Shown here: piece by piece, positions 1 through 8,877 of the stretch
Layout of the letters: every line of letters begins with the position of its first letter
How positions within the stretch are numbered: position 1 is the first letter of the stretch
Assembly: GCA_033856515.1 (NCBI GenBank)
Contig: JAWVEY010000041.1
Span: forward strand, 67,850-131,849
Origin: JALZKA01 sp033856515
Lineage (GTDB): Bacteria; Actinomycetota; Thermoleophilia; Solirubrobacterales; 70-9
Direction of reading: 5' to 3'
DNA: 64,000 nucleotides
Translations under genes and position numbers: made by a program
The notes under the pieces: model-generated
Databases searched by the model: none
What the model was told of the DNA's origin: nothing
What the model saw: only the letters and a program-made list of their open reading frames with translations

Positions 1-1034
1 AAGGGATCGTGCGCGTAAAGATCTGGGATGCCGATTCCCGGATCCTCTACTCAGATGAGAAGCGACTGATCGGAGAGCAGTTCTCGCTGGGTGAAGAAGA
101 GCTCAAGATTCTCCGCGACGGCGGGATCGAGGCGGAGCCCACAAACCTGTCGGAGCCGGAGAACAGGTTCGAGCCGAGCGGCCGCGACTTGGTCGAGGTG
201 TACCTGCCGATTCATTCTTCGGCTGGCGAACCGCTTCTCTTCGAAACGTACATCGAGTCCAGCTTCATCAACTCCGGGGAGCAGCGCGTCCTGTCGACCC
301 TCGCCCCGATCCTGCTCGGGGCGCTTCTTGTCCTGGCAGCTCTGCAGCTGCCGTTGGCGCGCTCGCTCGCGAAACGACTGCGCCGCGGTCAGATTGAGCG
401 TGAGACTCTGTTGAATCGTGCGATCGATGCATCCGAGATGGAGCGAAGGCGGATCGCACAAGATCTCCATGACGGAGTCGTCCAGGACATTGCCGGCGTT
501 TCTTATTCGATTGCGGCCGCGGCGAATCGGGGAGGCGATGGCGGGCCTGTGGACACCAAAAGCCTTCGGCAGGGAGCTGCCCGTCTCCGCCAGAGCGTGC
601 GGGATCTTCGGGGCCTGCTCGTCGAGATCTATCCACCGGACCTCCATCGGGTGGGCATCGAGGCTGCGCTGTCCGACGTGATCGGCGGCCTGAACTCACG
701 CGGCCTGGAAGCAACCCTCGACGTGCCGCCAGAAGTCAACCTTGCCGAGAATGAAGAGACGCTCTTCTTCCGCGTCGCTCAGGAGGCTCTTCGAAACGTC
801 GTGGCGCATGCGAGCGCAACCTGTGTTCGGATTCGTGTCCGCGATGACGGACAGCTCGCCTCGCTGGAGGTCGCGGATGACGGCAAGGGCTTCAACCCGG
901 GGACCCAGGGCCCCAAAGGCCACTTCGGGCTCCGGATGCTTGAGGACTTGGCGCGAGACGCCGGCGGGACGTTCGAGATTGAATCACGGGCAGGCGGGGG
1001 CACAACCGTAAGGGTGGAGGTTCCACGACCGTGA
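1..1034 (+). CDS. Sensor histidine kinase, NarL/DesK type, 5' end cut by window
   Basis: The frame is open to the left edge; the first possible start is GTG at 9, but the protein there begins inside a periplasmic sensor domain, so the true N-terminus lies outside. Numbered from GTG 9: a transmembrane helix at about 94-118, then a HisKA_3 dimerisation helix with RRIAQDLHD (phospho-acceptor His154), then an HATPase_c domain with N-box Asn263, the DDGKGF G1 box (290-295) and the GHFGLRML G2 region. It would phosphorylate the response regulator that follows, whose GTG overlaps this stop by 4 bases (GTGA), implying translational coupling. The signal sensed cannot be told from the sequence. Confidence 0.93.
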   Translation, partial: GIVRVKIWDADSRILYSDEKRLIGEQFSLGEEELKILRDGGIEAEPTNLSEPENRFEPSGRDLVEVYLPIHSSAGEPLLFETYIESSFINSGEQRVLSTLAPILLGALLVLAALQLPLARSLAKRLRRGQIERETLLNRAIDASEMERRRIAQDLHDGVVQDIAGVSYSIAAAANRGGDGGPVDTKSLRQGAARLRQSVRDLRGLLVEIYPPDLHRVGIEAALSDVIGGLNSRGLEATLDVPPEVNLAENEETLFFRVAQEALRNVVAHASATCVRIRVRDDGQLASLEVADDGKGFNPGTQGPKGHFGLRMLEDLARDAGGTFEIESRAGGGTTVRVEVPRP

Positions 1035-1663
1035 TCGACGTGGTCCTGGTCGAGGATCACCCCGTGGTGCGAGCGGGGCTGTCAGAGCTGCTGTCCGAAA
1101 CCGGCGATATCCGCGTGGTCGGCGTAGCCGCGAACGGGGCCGAGGCGCTCGAACTGCTCGAGAGCGTCAAACCGGCAGTCATCCTCATGGACCTTTCGAT
1201 GCCGGTGATGGACGGGATCGAGTCAACTCGGCGCATCCGGGACTCGTATCCGGAGCTACGGGTCGTGATCCTGACCTCGTTCTCGGACCAGCAGGGCATC
1301 CTTGAGGCGCTCGACGCGGGAGCAATCGGATACCTGATGAAGGATGCGGAGCCGGACGAGCTGTTCCGAGGAGTGCGATCGGCCGCGGCGGGAGAGTCAC
1401 CCCTGGCTCCGGCCGCAGCGAGTGCGCTGATCCACGCGCGTCGCGGGCCCGGCGAAGCTCCTGACTTGACCGACCGCGAGACCGAGGTCTTGGAGCTCCT
1501 CGCGGAGGGACTTCCGAACAAGCTCATGGCTCGCCGACTTGAGATCAGCGAGAAAACCGTAAAGACGCATCTGACGAGCATTTATCGGCGCATCGGAGTA
1601 ACCAGCCGGACGGAGGCTGTCTTGTGGGCGCAGGCTCGCAAGAAAGAATCGGGTCGCCAATGA
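1031..1663 (+). CDS. Response regulator, NarL/FixJ (LuxR HTH) family
   Basis: 210 aa, the normal length for the family. The receiver domain (1-120) has the acidic pair E8/D9, phospho-acceptor Asp54 in VILMDLSMP, Thr82 and Lys104. The C-terminal LuxR-type helix-turn-helix (about 145-205) carries the usual LTDRETEVLELLAEG and the recognition stretch EKTVKTHLTSIYRRIGV. The GTG start overlaps the kinase stop by 4 bases, so the two form a cognate pair. The next gene is convergent, so the regulon is not indicated by context. Confidence 0.96.
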   Translation: MIDVVLVEDHPVVRAGLSELLSETGDIRVVGVAANGAEALELLESVKPAVILMDLSMPVMDGIESTRRIRDSYPELRVVILTSFSDQQGILEALDAGAIGYLMKDAEPDELFRGVRSAAAGESPLAPAAASALIHARRGPGEAPDLTDRETEVLELLAEGLPNKLMARRLEISEKTVKTHLTSIYRRIGVTSRTEAVLWAQARKKESGRQ

Positions 1664-1716
1664 GCGGGTGGCGGCGACCGTTACTCGGACATTCGCGCTG
1701 AGGATGCTCGTGGCGG

Positions 1717-3501
1717 TTAGACATCGAGGGCGCCGTCGATGGCGAGAAGCACACCGCAGGCGACAAGGCCCGTTGCAAGGAGCCGTGCCGACCAGCGAAG
1801 TACCCGCCCGGCTGCCCCTTCGTGGGGCATCCGCGCTGTCAGCCCGGCGAGACCCACGATGCCGAGCGCGAGTGCGCCGGCCGCGGCCACGAGCTCTCCG
1901 TCGGCGCCCGCGCCGAGCGCGAGCAGGACCAGGGCAGGCCGCAGGACGACCGGTACGGCCACGGGTACCAGCGCCCCACGCACACCTGCAAGCGACGGCT
2001 CAGGCGCCGGCGGGCGCCGGAAGAAGTCGGCGACGCCGGAGATCGCCGCCACGATCCCGGCTGCGGTCCGGAATGATGGCTCGCTCACATCAAGTAGATC
2101 GAGCAGCGGATCGGCGACCGCCGCGAGGGTTAGTGCGGCCACCGCACCGATGAGCCCGCCCAGGGCTGCCAGATGAAGCGGCTCGCCAGCCGGGCGCCCC
2201 GCGCGCGGGATCCCGAACGCGGCGCGGGCGGGGTTGAGGGCGAGGATCAGGGCGAAGGCCCAGAGCCACGACGAAGCTGGGTCATCTTCCGGGAAGGCCG
2301 CCTCGCCGCCGCCCGAGATTTCGCTGGCCTCGACGATCGGAATAGTTCTGAGCAGCCCGGCGAGCGCGTGTTGCTGGTCGTCCATGCGCGTTTCACCGTC
2401 GATGAACCACGCCCCCTCGACCCGGCCGGGATCGGCAGCGCCGGTCGCCTCCTCGGCGTCGGTCTGGGCGTCGACCATGAGCCCGGCGACGCAGACCGAG
2501 CGAGCGGCGATCGATCCCTCCAGGTCGCGAAGCCGCGGGTCCGCCTGAGCGACCAGCCACCAGTTCGTGAGGGCTTCGCTCATCACGCCGTAGCCGCCGC
2601 CTCGTGGCGGGCTTCCGGGCCGGACCGCGGCGCCCCATGGCCCTGCCTGCTGGCTCACCCACCGGGTCGCGCTGCCGAAATACCCAGCCTGCGAGCGCGC
2701 GTAGCTTGCCTCGACCGCCGTCAGCGGGGGCGTGCCACGCTCGGGGAAGTTCACCGTTTCGGCCTGGCCGTAAGCGGCCCAGTGGTCGGGGATATCGGGC
2801 CAGTGGTGCTCGGCATCATCACGCGAGCGGGCCAGGTAGTCACCGATTTGATCGGCTGCGTCGTCCCAGCCCTCGCCGGGAAAGACGCCGTGAAGCAGCG
2901 CCAATGCCCAGTACGCCTCGCCCGTGTAGTACATCGAGTGCGCGCCGGGCACCGGGGCATCCTCGATCGGGTCGTAGTCGGCGAGCACCGCGCCGGTGGG
3001 CTCTGTCTGGGCGACTAGGAAGCGCCCGAGGCGTCGCAGCTCCTCGTCGTAGCGCTCGTCACCGGTCACGTCTCTACGGAACACGAGGGCCGCGACCAAC
3101 AGCGCGGTCGAGCCGGTCGCGACCTCGCCGTTATAGCTGACTGCTGAGACGCCGTTCTGCCTGATCAGCTTGCCGAGAGCCCAGCCCGTGCCGCGATCGG
3201 CGGACTCGAGCGCGCCCGGGAGCCCCGCAGCGGCCGCCTGATAGAGCCCCATCGTGACCCCGGCGTGCCGCACCGCGTTGTACTCGGGCGTGACGAGGTC
3301 GTCGTCCCGGTCGTAGAAGTAGAGCCAGGTCCCATCCTCCTCCTGGTTGCGGGCGAACCAGTCGACGCTCGCCTGCGCGGCTCCCTCGAGCTCGGCGGTG
3401 CTGACCGGGGGGCAGCGCTCGGGTGGCGCCACCGCGATGAACGCGAAGGCGCTCGCGACACCGAGCGCGAGGCCGGCTTTCCAGAGGCGTCCCGAGATCA
3501 C
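1717..3501 (-). CDS. Secreted alpha/alpha-toroid protein with C-terminal membrane domain
   Basis: 594 aa from a GTG start. Residues 1-25 form a signal peptide or membrane anchor. Residues of about 36-390 are rich in Trp, Tyr and Gly and contain repeated helical stretches (NQEEDGTWLYFYDRD, YNAVRHAGVTMGLY, YNGEVATGSTALLVAAL, YYTGEAYWALALLH). Such stretches are typical of alpha/alpha-barrel proteins such as glycoside hydrolase-like and terpene-cyclase-like toroids. From about 405 to the end there are five or six hydrophobic segments. The toroid-plus-membrane arrangement suggests an exported enzyme or sugar-binding module held at the membrane. I do not recognise a named family, and no catalytic residues can be assigned safely. 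Confidence 0.8.
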   Translation of the reverse strand: MISGRLWKAGLALGVASAFAFIAVAPPERCPPVSTAELEGAAQASVDWFARNQEEDGTWLYFYDRDDDLVTPEYNAVRHAGVTMGLYQAAAAGLPGALESADRGTGWALGKLIRQNGVSAVSYNGEVATGSTALLVAALVFRRDVTGDERYDEELRRLGRFLVAQTEPTGAVLADYDPIEDAPVPGAHSMYYTGEAYWALALLHGVFPGEGWDDAADQIGDYLARSRDDAEHHWPDIPDHWAAYGQAETVNFPERGTPPLTAVEASYARSQAGYFGSATRWVSQQAGPWGAAVRPGSPPRGGGYGVMSEALTNWWLVAQADPRLRDLEGSIAARSVCVAGLMVDAQTDAEEATGAADPGRVEGAWFIDGETRMDDQQHALAGLLRTIPIVEASEISGGGEAAFPEDDPASSWLWAFALILALNPARAAFGIPRAGRPAGEPLHLAALGGLIGAVAALTLAAVADPLLDLLDVSEPSFRTAAGIVAAISGVADFFRRPPAPEPSLAGVRGALVPVAVPVVLRPALVLLALGAGADGELVAAAGALALGIVGLAGLTARMPHEGAAGRVLRWSARLLATGLVACGVLLAIDGALDV

Positions 3502-3602
3502 GTCAGGGAGAGGCGAGCAGCGGTGACAAGAAAAGAAGGGCTCGACGTGAGGTCACTGGCGAGGAGTCTGCCAGCCAACACCGCGCACGAGAGAATGTCT
3601 CG

Positions 3603-4313
3603 ATGCTGGAAGTCCTGGGTGTCGCAACCCTGACCGCACTTGCTACCGCGCTCGGCGTGATTCCCGTGTGGGCGCTCGGTGCGGATGCGGAGCGTTGGCG
3701 GCCGGCACTGACCGGCTTCGCCGGAGGGGCGATGGGGGTGGCCGCGATAGTCGGGCTCCTCGAACCCGCTCTGGATCGCGGCAGTCTTGCCGAAGTCTTA
3801 TGCGGATTCCTTGCAGGCGTCGCCTTCTTGCTGGTCACGCGCCTCGCCCTTGGCACCCGCCACGGGTTGGGGCGTGACCAGCGGTCCGCGATGCTGATAT
3901 TCGGCGTGCTGTTCGTCCACAGCCTCCCGGAGGGGTTCGCAATCGGGAGCGCATACGCATCGGAGGAGGCGGGACTGGGCTTGTTTGTGGTGGTTGCAAT
4001 CGCGCTTCAGAACATCCCGGAAGGCACCGGTGTAGCGCTGCCAATGGCTGCTTCAGGGGCAAGTGTCTCTCGCCAGGCGTGGGCAGCCGTGATGACGAGC
4101 GTGCCGCAGCCGATCGGAGCTTGCATCGCGTTCCTGCTGGTTCAGGAGATCGAAGGCCTGCTGCCGATCTCGTTCGGGTTCGCGGCCGGCGCGATGCTGA
4201 TGCTCGTCGTCATGGAGCTCAGGCCTCACAAGCCCACGATCGGGGGCTGGGCGATCGGCTTCTTGATCGGCGCGGGGCTGATGCTCGCAATCGGGGCCGC
4301 GGCAGGCATCTAG
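3603..4313 (+). CDS. ZIP family metal transporter
   Basis: 236 aa and almost wholly hydrophobic, with about eight membrane segments. It carries the two paired ZIP metal-site motifs HSLPEG and QNIPEG in adjacent membrane helices. The family moves divalent zinc, iron or manganese into the cytoplasm, or acts in the reverse direction in GufA-like members; direction and metal cannot be read here. It lies divergent to the toroid protein gene and only 28 bases before an OsmC-type peroxidase, which suggests a stress or metal context. Confidence 0.92.
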   Translation: MLEVLGVATLTALATALGVIPVWALGADAERWRPALTGFAGGAMGVAAIVGLLEPALDRGSLAEVLCGFLAGVAFLLVTRLALGTRHGLGRDQRSAMLIFGVLFVHSLPEGFAIGSAYASEEAGLGLFVVVAIALQNIPEGTGVALPMAASGASVSRQAWAAVMTSVPQPIGACIAFLLVQEIEGLLPISFGFAAGAMLMLVVMELRPHKPTIGGWAIGFLIGAGLMLAIGAAAGI

Positions 4314-4341
4314 AGTTGTTGCAAAAGCGAAGGAGGCACGA

Positions 4342-4773
4342 ATGGCGAGTGAGAGCACAGCGACGACGGTCTGGCAGGGGAGCCTGGAGAAGGGCCGAGG
4401 CGAAACAACCACGGCGAGCGGCACGCTGGAGCAGGTCGAGGTGACGTGGCCAGCGCGCGTCGAACGCACCGATGACACGACGAGCCCGGAGGAACTGCTG
4501 GCGGCGGCGCACGCGGCGTGCTACTGCATGGGCCTCTCGCATGAGCTCGGCGGCGCTGGCCACGAGCCACAGCGGCTCGAGGCGACCGCCACGGTCGCTT
4601 TCATCCCCGGCGAGGGCGTCAAGTCTTCGCGGATCGAAGTTTCGGGCACGGTCGACGGCATCGGCGAGGCGGAGTTCCAGCAGGCTGCCGACGCAGCCGG
4701 CGTGAACTGCCCGATCTCCCAAGCGCTAAAGGGGAACGTGGATATCGAGGTCGTTTCCCGGCTCGAGGACTGA
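4342..4773 (+). CDS. OsmC/Ohr family peroxiredoxin
   Basis: 143 aa. The sequence follows OsmC: N-terminal beta region with ARVE, then SPEELLAAAHAACYCMGLS holding Cys60, and VNCPIS holding Cys123, the pair that reduces organic hydroperoxides. An AAGGAGG ribosome binding site lies 6 bases before the ATG. It probably removes organic peroxides in the cytoplasm. It sits directly after the ZIP transporter on the same strand and before a methyltransferase. Confidence 0.95.
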   Translation: MASESTATTVWQGSLEKGRGETTTASGTLEQVEVTWPARVERTDDTTSPEELLAAAHAACYCMGLSHELGGAGHEPQRLEATATVAFIPGEGVKSSRIEVSGTVDGIGEAEFQQAADAAGVNCPISQALKGNVDIEVVSRLED

Positions 4774-4799
4774 TCCGATTGCGGGAAGGTTGCGACTGA

Positions 4800-5690
4800 A
4801 TGCCGCTCAACCCGGTCGACTTCCGCGAGGCGCAGCACAAGAACTGGGACTCCGCTGCGGTGGGGTGGAACGAGTGGAGCGAGTTCGCTGACAGCGCAGG
4901 CGCACACATCAGCGAGCGGCTGGTGGAACTCGCCGGCGTTGAGGCGGGAAGCCGCGTCCTGGACGTCGGCGCCGGCTGTGGCGAGCCGGCGCTAACCGCC
5001 GCGCGCAGGGCCGGCCCGGAGGGCCGCGTTGTGGCAACGGACATCTCCGCGGAAATGCTCGCATTCGGGCGTGAACGCGCGGCGGCGGCCGGCCTGGACA
5101 ACGTCGAGTTCATGGAATCGGACGCCTCCAGCCTCGATTTTCCGAACGCGAGCCTCGACGCCGCCGTCTCCCGGTGGGGAATCATCTTCGAGCCCGACGC
5201 TGAGGCCGCGGCGGGGCGTATCCGAGGCTTCCTCAAGCCGGGCGGGCGGATGGCGATCAGCTCGTGGGGCGAGCCCGATCAGGTTCCCTTTCTGTCGATT
5301 CCGATGAAGACGACGAGGGAGCTGTTTGACTTGCCCCCAGTGCCGGCCGGAACGCCTGGCCCCCTCTCCCGGCCTACCCCCGCTGCCATCGGCGGGTTGC
5401 TCGAAGGAGGTGGCTTCGAGAACATCGTCGTCGAGCAGGCCGAGGTCATCTACGAGTTCGAGTCTGCGGAGCAATTCACCGCGTACGTCAGGGCGATTGC
5501 TGCGCCGATCCGGGCGATGATCGAGCAGCACGCGGGCGATGCCCAGGAAGAGGCCTGGGACGCGATCACGCAGGCCGCAGCGGATGCGGGTAGTGGCTCG
5601 AAGCCGCTGAGCCTCGCGAACGCGGTGCTGCTCGCCTCCGGGAGCTCTGGACGAATAGACCACCCGCCGTTGCGGGAAAGTACGGATTGA
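4800..5690 (+). CDS. Class I SAM-dependent methyltransferase, UbiE-like
   Basis: 296 aa. Motif I is VLDVGAGCGEPAL (residues 53-65), followed by ATDISAEMLAF (motif II, acidic residue contacting SAM) and the post-motif DAAVSRWGIIF. This matches Methyltransf_11/UbiE-type small-molecule or lipid methyltransferases. The C-terminal third is variable and carries the substrate pocket, so the acceptor is unknown. It starts 26 bases after the OsmC gene and may share its transcript. Confidence 0.88.
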   Translation: MPLNPVDFREAQHKNWDSAAVGWNEWSEFADSAGAHISERLVELAGVEAGSRVLDVGAGCGEPALTAARRAGPEGRVVATDISAEMLAFGRERAAAAGLDNVEFMESDASSLDFPNASLDAAVSRWGIIFEPDAEAAAGRIRGFLKPGGRMAISSWGEPDQVPFLSIPMKTTRELFDLPPVPAGTPGPLSRPTPAAIGGLLEGGGFENIVVEQAEVIYEFESAEQFTAYVRAIAAPIRAMIEQHAGDAQEEAWDAITQAAADAGSGSKPLSLANAVLLASGSSGRIDHPPLRESTD

Positions 5691-5752
5691 CGTCCGCGAG
5701 GCTCGTTTACCATCACCGAGCACTTCGGTAATCGACAGTCGGTGGGGAACGC

Positions 5753-6532
5753 ATGGAAGCAAAGGCTCGGAGGGAACCAGACACGGATAGCGGCCGCAGC
5801 GCGCGCGAGCGTGCGGGAGTCGTGGCGCTGGCCGGAGCATTCCTCGCGCTCGTCCTCGGCCCGGCGATCTCTTCTGCCGGCTACGTCAACTACCCCGACT
5901 TCAAGCGCACCGGCGGGCTCGTCTTGAACGGCTCTGCAGACGTGACCGAGTCCGGCGCGCTCCGCATCACTGACGGCTCTGGTCAAGCAGGAAGCGTCTT
6001 CACCCAGCCCAAGGCCATCGATACGGCAGCTTCTCTCAAGACCAGCTTCCGCTTCTCGCAGCACGATGGCTCCGGCAACGCGGGCGATGGCTTCACCTTC
6101 GCGATCCAGAGCGACGAGCGTGGAGCCCAGGCATTGGGTAGCGAGGGCGGCTCGATGGGATACGGCGGTCCCGACGGGATCACCGACAGCGTCGCGGTGG
6201 AGTTTGACCTCTACGAGGACTCAGGCACCCCTCCGCTCGGAGTGGATCACGTCGCGATCGTGCGCGACGGCGACGAGACCGATCACCTCGCGCCGGTCGC
6301 CGCGGACATCTACGGCGGCGACCGGTACGTGTGGATCGACTATTCATCGAAGAAGAAGGCGCTCAGCGTGTACCTGGCAACCACCTCGACGAAGCCCGCC
6401 GACCCCATCACGTCGGCAAAGGTCAACCTCCCCAAGACGGTCGGGAGCTCCACCGCGCACGCCGGCTTCACAGGCGGCACGGGCGCCGAGTACGTCACCC
6501 AGGACATCTTCAGCTGGAAGGTGACGAACTGA
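5753..6532 (+). CDS. Secreted legume-type (L-type) lectin domain protein
   Basis: 259 aa. A charged N-terminus is followed by a hydrophobic export signal at about 23-43. The rest resembles the bacterial L-type lectin fold: FRFSQHDGSGNAGDGFTFAIQ, then GYGGPDGITDSVAVEFDLYED, then VDHVAIVRDG. The conserved GDGFTF and VEFD elements normally surround the sugar and calcium site. The stop overlaps the start of the next secreted protein (TGATG), so the two are made together, probably as surface carbohydrate-binding or matrix proteins. Sugar specificity cannot be predicted. Confidence 0.83.
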   Translation: MEAKARREPDTDSGRSARERAGVVALAGAFLALVLGPAISSAGYVNYPDFKRTGGLVLNGSADVTESGALRITDGSGQAGSVFTQPKAIDTAASLKTSFRFSQHDGSGNAGDGFTFAIQSDERGAQALGSEGGSMGYGGPDGITDSVAVEFDLYEDSGTPPLGVDHVAIVRDGDETDHLAPVAADIYGGDRYVWIDYSSKKKALSVYLATTSTKPADPITSAKVNLPKTVGSSTAHAGFTGGTGAEYVTQDIFSWKVTN

Positions 6533-7962
6533 TGAGCCTCCTTCGCAAGGCGCTTCCGCTCGCGATTGGCCTGATTGCACTCGGGGCGGCCCCCGCCTCC
6601 GCGGGGACCGTCAGCAACGCCCAGTTCGGGTTCTGCGTCGACAACTGCCTCAACACGACGACCACCGGCAAGGCCGGCGCCAACGTGTACTACCACTTCC
6701 AGTGGACCGTTCCGAGCGGCTTCGACGGGGGTGATCCTCCCAACGGGGACAACAGCCAGTCATTCGTGATTGACGGATCCGGCGGAAAGGCACCCGGGAC
6801 CGTCTTTGCTTCGGGTGCGAGCAACTACCAGATCACATATCTCACCGGCGGCTACAGCGTCCACCCGTTCCGAAGTGACGCCATCCAGGTGACCAACGGC
6901 GGCGAGAGGCTCGTTGTAACCCCGTACAACGGGAGCCTCAACGTTCCTCCAGGCGCCACGATGGGGCTGGACATGTACAACTCACCGAAGAACGGCTGCA
7001 CGCCCGGCGGCGGAAAGTTCTTCTCGATTTCGACCTCCCTCGACTCGGCGGCAAACACGAACAACTTCACCCTGACCGCAGGCGATCCCTCGCAGGTGAG
7101 CCCTACCGGCGGGAACAACCAGTCGGCGACAGTCGGAACGGCGTTCGCTCAGCCGTTGCAGGCGAAGGTCACCGACAGCTGCGGCAACAACATCCAGGGC
7201 ACGAACGTGGCGTTCTCGGGTCCCGGGACCGGCGCGAGCGGAAGCTTCGCCGCCGGCACCTCGACGACTGACGCGAGCGGGGTGGCCACCTCGCAGACGT
7301 TGACCGCGAACACCGTCGCCGGCGACTGGGACGCGACAGCATCCGTCACGGGCGGGAGCAACCCGACAGCGACGTTCGACCTCACCAACGATCCTGGTGA
7401 TGTCGAGACCGCCGAGCTCGGTCTCGACCCGTCCTCGATATCCGCGGACGGTTTCGCGACTTCGACGGCAACGCTCCATCTCGAGGACGAATTCGGGAAC
7501 GGGGTGCCGGGCCTGGATACGGGCACCGTTTCGTTTCTTTCCGATGGAGGCCACGACTTCGACTCCACCAACGACGCGGGTGACGGCGACTACCAGGCCA
7601 CTTTGACCTCGACGAATACGCCGGGGAACAGCCTCATCACGGGCACATACAACGGGGGCGTGAGCCCGCTGCCGGACACCGCCACGCTCGAGCAGACCGC
7701 CGACCTGATCGCCCCCGACGCGACGATCAACATCGGGCCGGGCAAAAAGAGCAAGGACCGGACGCCCACGTTCTACTTCTCGTCCGACGACGAGAACGCG
7801 GACTTCGAGTGCAAGCTGGACTCGGAGAAATATGTGGAGTGCGATTCGCCCTACACGACCAAAAAGCTCGCCTTCGGCAAGCATAAGCTCAGCGTGCGGG
7901 CGCGCGACAGCTCGGACAACGTCAGCGACGTCGACACCCTCAGCTTCAAGGTCGTCAAGTAG
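6532..7962 (+). CDS. Secreted Ig-like (invasin/Big-type) repeat protein
   Basis: 476 aa from the ATG at 6532; the longer open frame upstream only shadows the lectin gene. A clean signal peptide ends near APASAG (about residue 22). A cysteine-containing N-terminal domain (CVDNCLN) comes first. It is followed by two bacterial Ig-like domains, one starting ADSC near AKVTDSCGNNIQG and the next near ISADGFATSTATL. The C-terminus is a beta-rich module, DRTPTFYFSS...FECKLDSEKYVECDSPYT, of a kind repeated in many Solirubrobacterales surface proteins. It is probably an extracellular adhesin or structural protein paired with the lectin upstream. Confidence 0.84.
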   Translation: MSLLRKALPLAIGLIALGAAPASAGTVSNAQFGFCVDNCLNTTTTGKAGANVYYHFQWTVPSGFDGGDPPNGDNSQSFVIDGSGGKAPGTVFASGASNYQITYLTGGYSVHPFRSDAIQVTNGGERLVVTPYNGSLNVPPGATMGLDMYNSPKNGCTPGGGKFFSISTSLDSAANTNNFTLTAGDPSQVSPTGGNNQSATVGTAFAQPLQAKVTDSCGNNIQGTNVAFSGPGTGASGSFAAGTSTTDASGVATSQTLTANTVAGDWDATASVTGGSNPTATFDLTNDPGDVETAELGLDPSSISADGFATSTATLHLEDEFGNGVPGLDTGTVSFLSDGGHDFDSTNDAGDGDYQATLTSTNTPGNSLITGTYNGGVSPLPDTATLEQTADLIAPDATINIGPGKKSKDRTPTFYFSSDDENADFECKLDSEKYVECDSPYTTKKLAFGKHKLSVRARDSSDNVSDVDTLSFKVVK

Positions 7963-7978
7963 GCGCGCCTCGAGCGCC
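7962..7978 (+). terminator. Short hairpin after the Ig-like protein gene
   Basis: GGCGC, a 7-base loop and GCGCC begin at the last base of the stop codon. There is no T-tract, and the stem is only five pairs, so it is a weak candidate for 3' end formation between two convergent genes. Confidence 0.25.
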
Positions 7979-8022
7979 AGTTCGGTGTGGTCGACGATTG
8001 CGCGGGCGATCGGTTCCCGAGC

Positions 8023-8433
8023 TCAGATCAGAGGGTCGTGAATGGAACGCGAATCATCGCTTTCCGTCGCTTGGCCGCCCAGCGGGGAAGCGAGAAGCAG
8101 AACCTCGACCGCATAATCGGGATCCGGCGAATGGTCGCTCAGAAAACAAAGGACTTCGCGATGAAGAGTCACCTCCACGAGCTTTGTTATCTCTGAGCTC
8201 ATCACGCTTTGCACGTTTCGACGAAGCTCTCGCACTGCGTCCGCCTGATCTTGCGCCGCGAGGGATCGCTCGCCCTTCGTCAGACTGTCCTCCAGAACCG
8301 TGACGACCATGTCATTGGCGATGGTTGTACGGACTCTTGTGGGTCCCCTCCCCATCACGTCCTTGTAGATCGAGACCATCCCCTTCGAGATCTGGGTTGC
8401 CGGTGAGTAGGTCTTGCCATCGCCTGATTCCAC
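8023..8433 (-). CDS. DUF2294 domain protein
   Basis: 136 aa from a GTG start. The core GRGPTRVRTTIANDMVVTVLEDSLTKGERSL, followed by the helix with VRELRRNVQ and the ending VLCFLSDHSPDPDYAVEVLLL, matches DUF2294. That family comprises small cytoplasmic proteins of unknown function, sometimes labelled Na-translocating protein without evidence. It is a single gene convergent with the adhesin and divergent from the zinc-ribbon gene. No function should be assigned. Confidence 0.85.
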   Translation of the reverse strand: MESGDGKTYSPATQISKGMVSIYKDVMGRGPTRVRTTIANDMVVTVLEDSLTKGERSLAAQDQADAVRELRRNVQSVMSSEITKLVEVTLHREVLCFLSDHSPDPDYAVEVLLLASPLGGQATESDDSRSIHDPLI

Positions 8434-8630
8434 GCCGGACCCTCTTGCCCGGTCGAGCTTGGCGGAAACTGCCCGGGTCTGGCGATTGAATCGGAGCTAT
8501 GCGGGTACATCCGCTACAGCTGCCGTGGACGCCAGGAGCCCCGGTGGTGCTTCAACCTCCGAAGCGTCGAGCCTCGTCGGGTACCGGCTGGGCCGAGGCA
8601 TCGAGATCCTTTAGCCAGGAGAAGAATCCG
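8434..8630. other. 197-base divergent intergenic region
   Basis: This separates the DUF2294 gene from the zinc-ribbon gene and must hold both promoters. It contains a small perfect hairpin, GCGG/CCGC, at 8501-8514. I do not recognise a riboswitch consensus or a clear -35/-10 pair in it. Confidence 0.5.
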
Positions 8631-8825
8631 ATGAACATGGTTTGCCCGGAGTGCGGGCTCTGCCAGTCGTTCGCAACCCTTCCGATGCGCCTTCAGACCT
8701 GCCCCAAGTGCAGTCGGAAGGGCACAGACCATTACCTCTCGGTCCCTGCCCTTGAGGTTCGTGCGCCGATTCCGTCGCGGCGCAAGACCGAACTGGTGCG
8801 ACAAGAGCGTCAGCGATTGGCATAG
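8631..8825 (+). CDS. Small zinc-ribbon protein
   Basis: 64 aa. The ATG at 8631 is chosen because AGGAGAAG lies about 8 bases before it and the protein then begins directly with the ribbon, MNMVCPECG. Two CxxC pairs (CPEC and CPKC) about 19 residues apart can bind one zinc. The C-terminus is basic (RRKTELVRQERQR). It is probably a cytoplasmic nucleic-acid or protein-binding ribbon; no named family. It is 52 bases upstream of the aminotransferase and may be co-transcribed. Confidence 0.72.
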   Translation: MNMVCPECGLCQSFATLPMRLQTCPKCSRKGTDHYLSVPALEVRAPIPSRRKTELVRQERQRLA

Positions 8826-8877
8826 CCCCGAAATCGGGCGGTTGCGCTGCCGAGCTGTCGATAGCCTGACCTGCCCG

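Noticed and set aside
8434..8630. Possible riboswitch in the divergent leader
   Set aside because: Only one short hairpin is evident and none of the riboswitch cores I know (c-di-GMP, c-di-AMP, cobalamin, glycine) is present.
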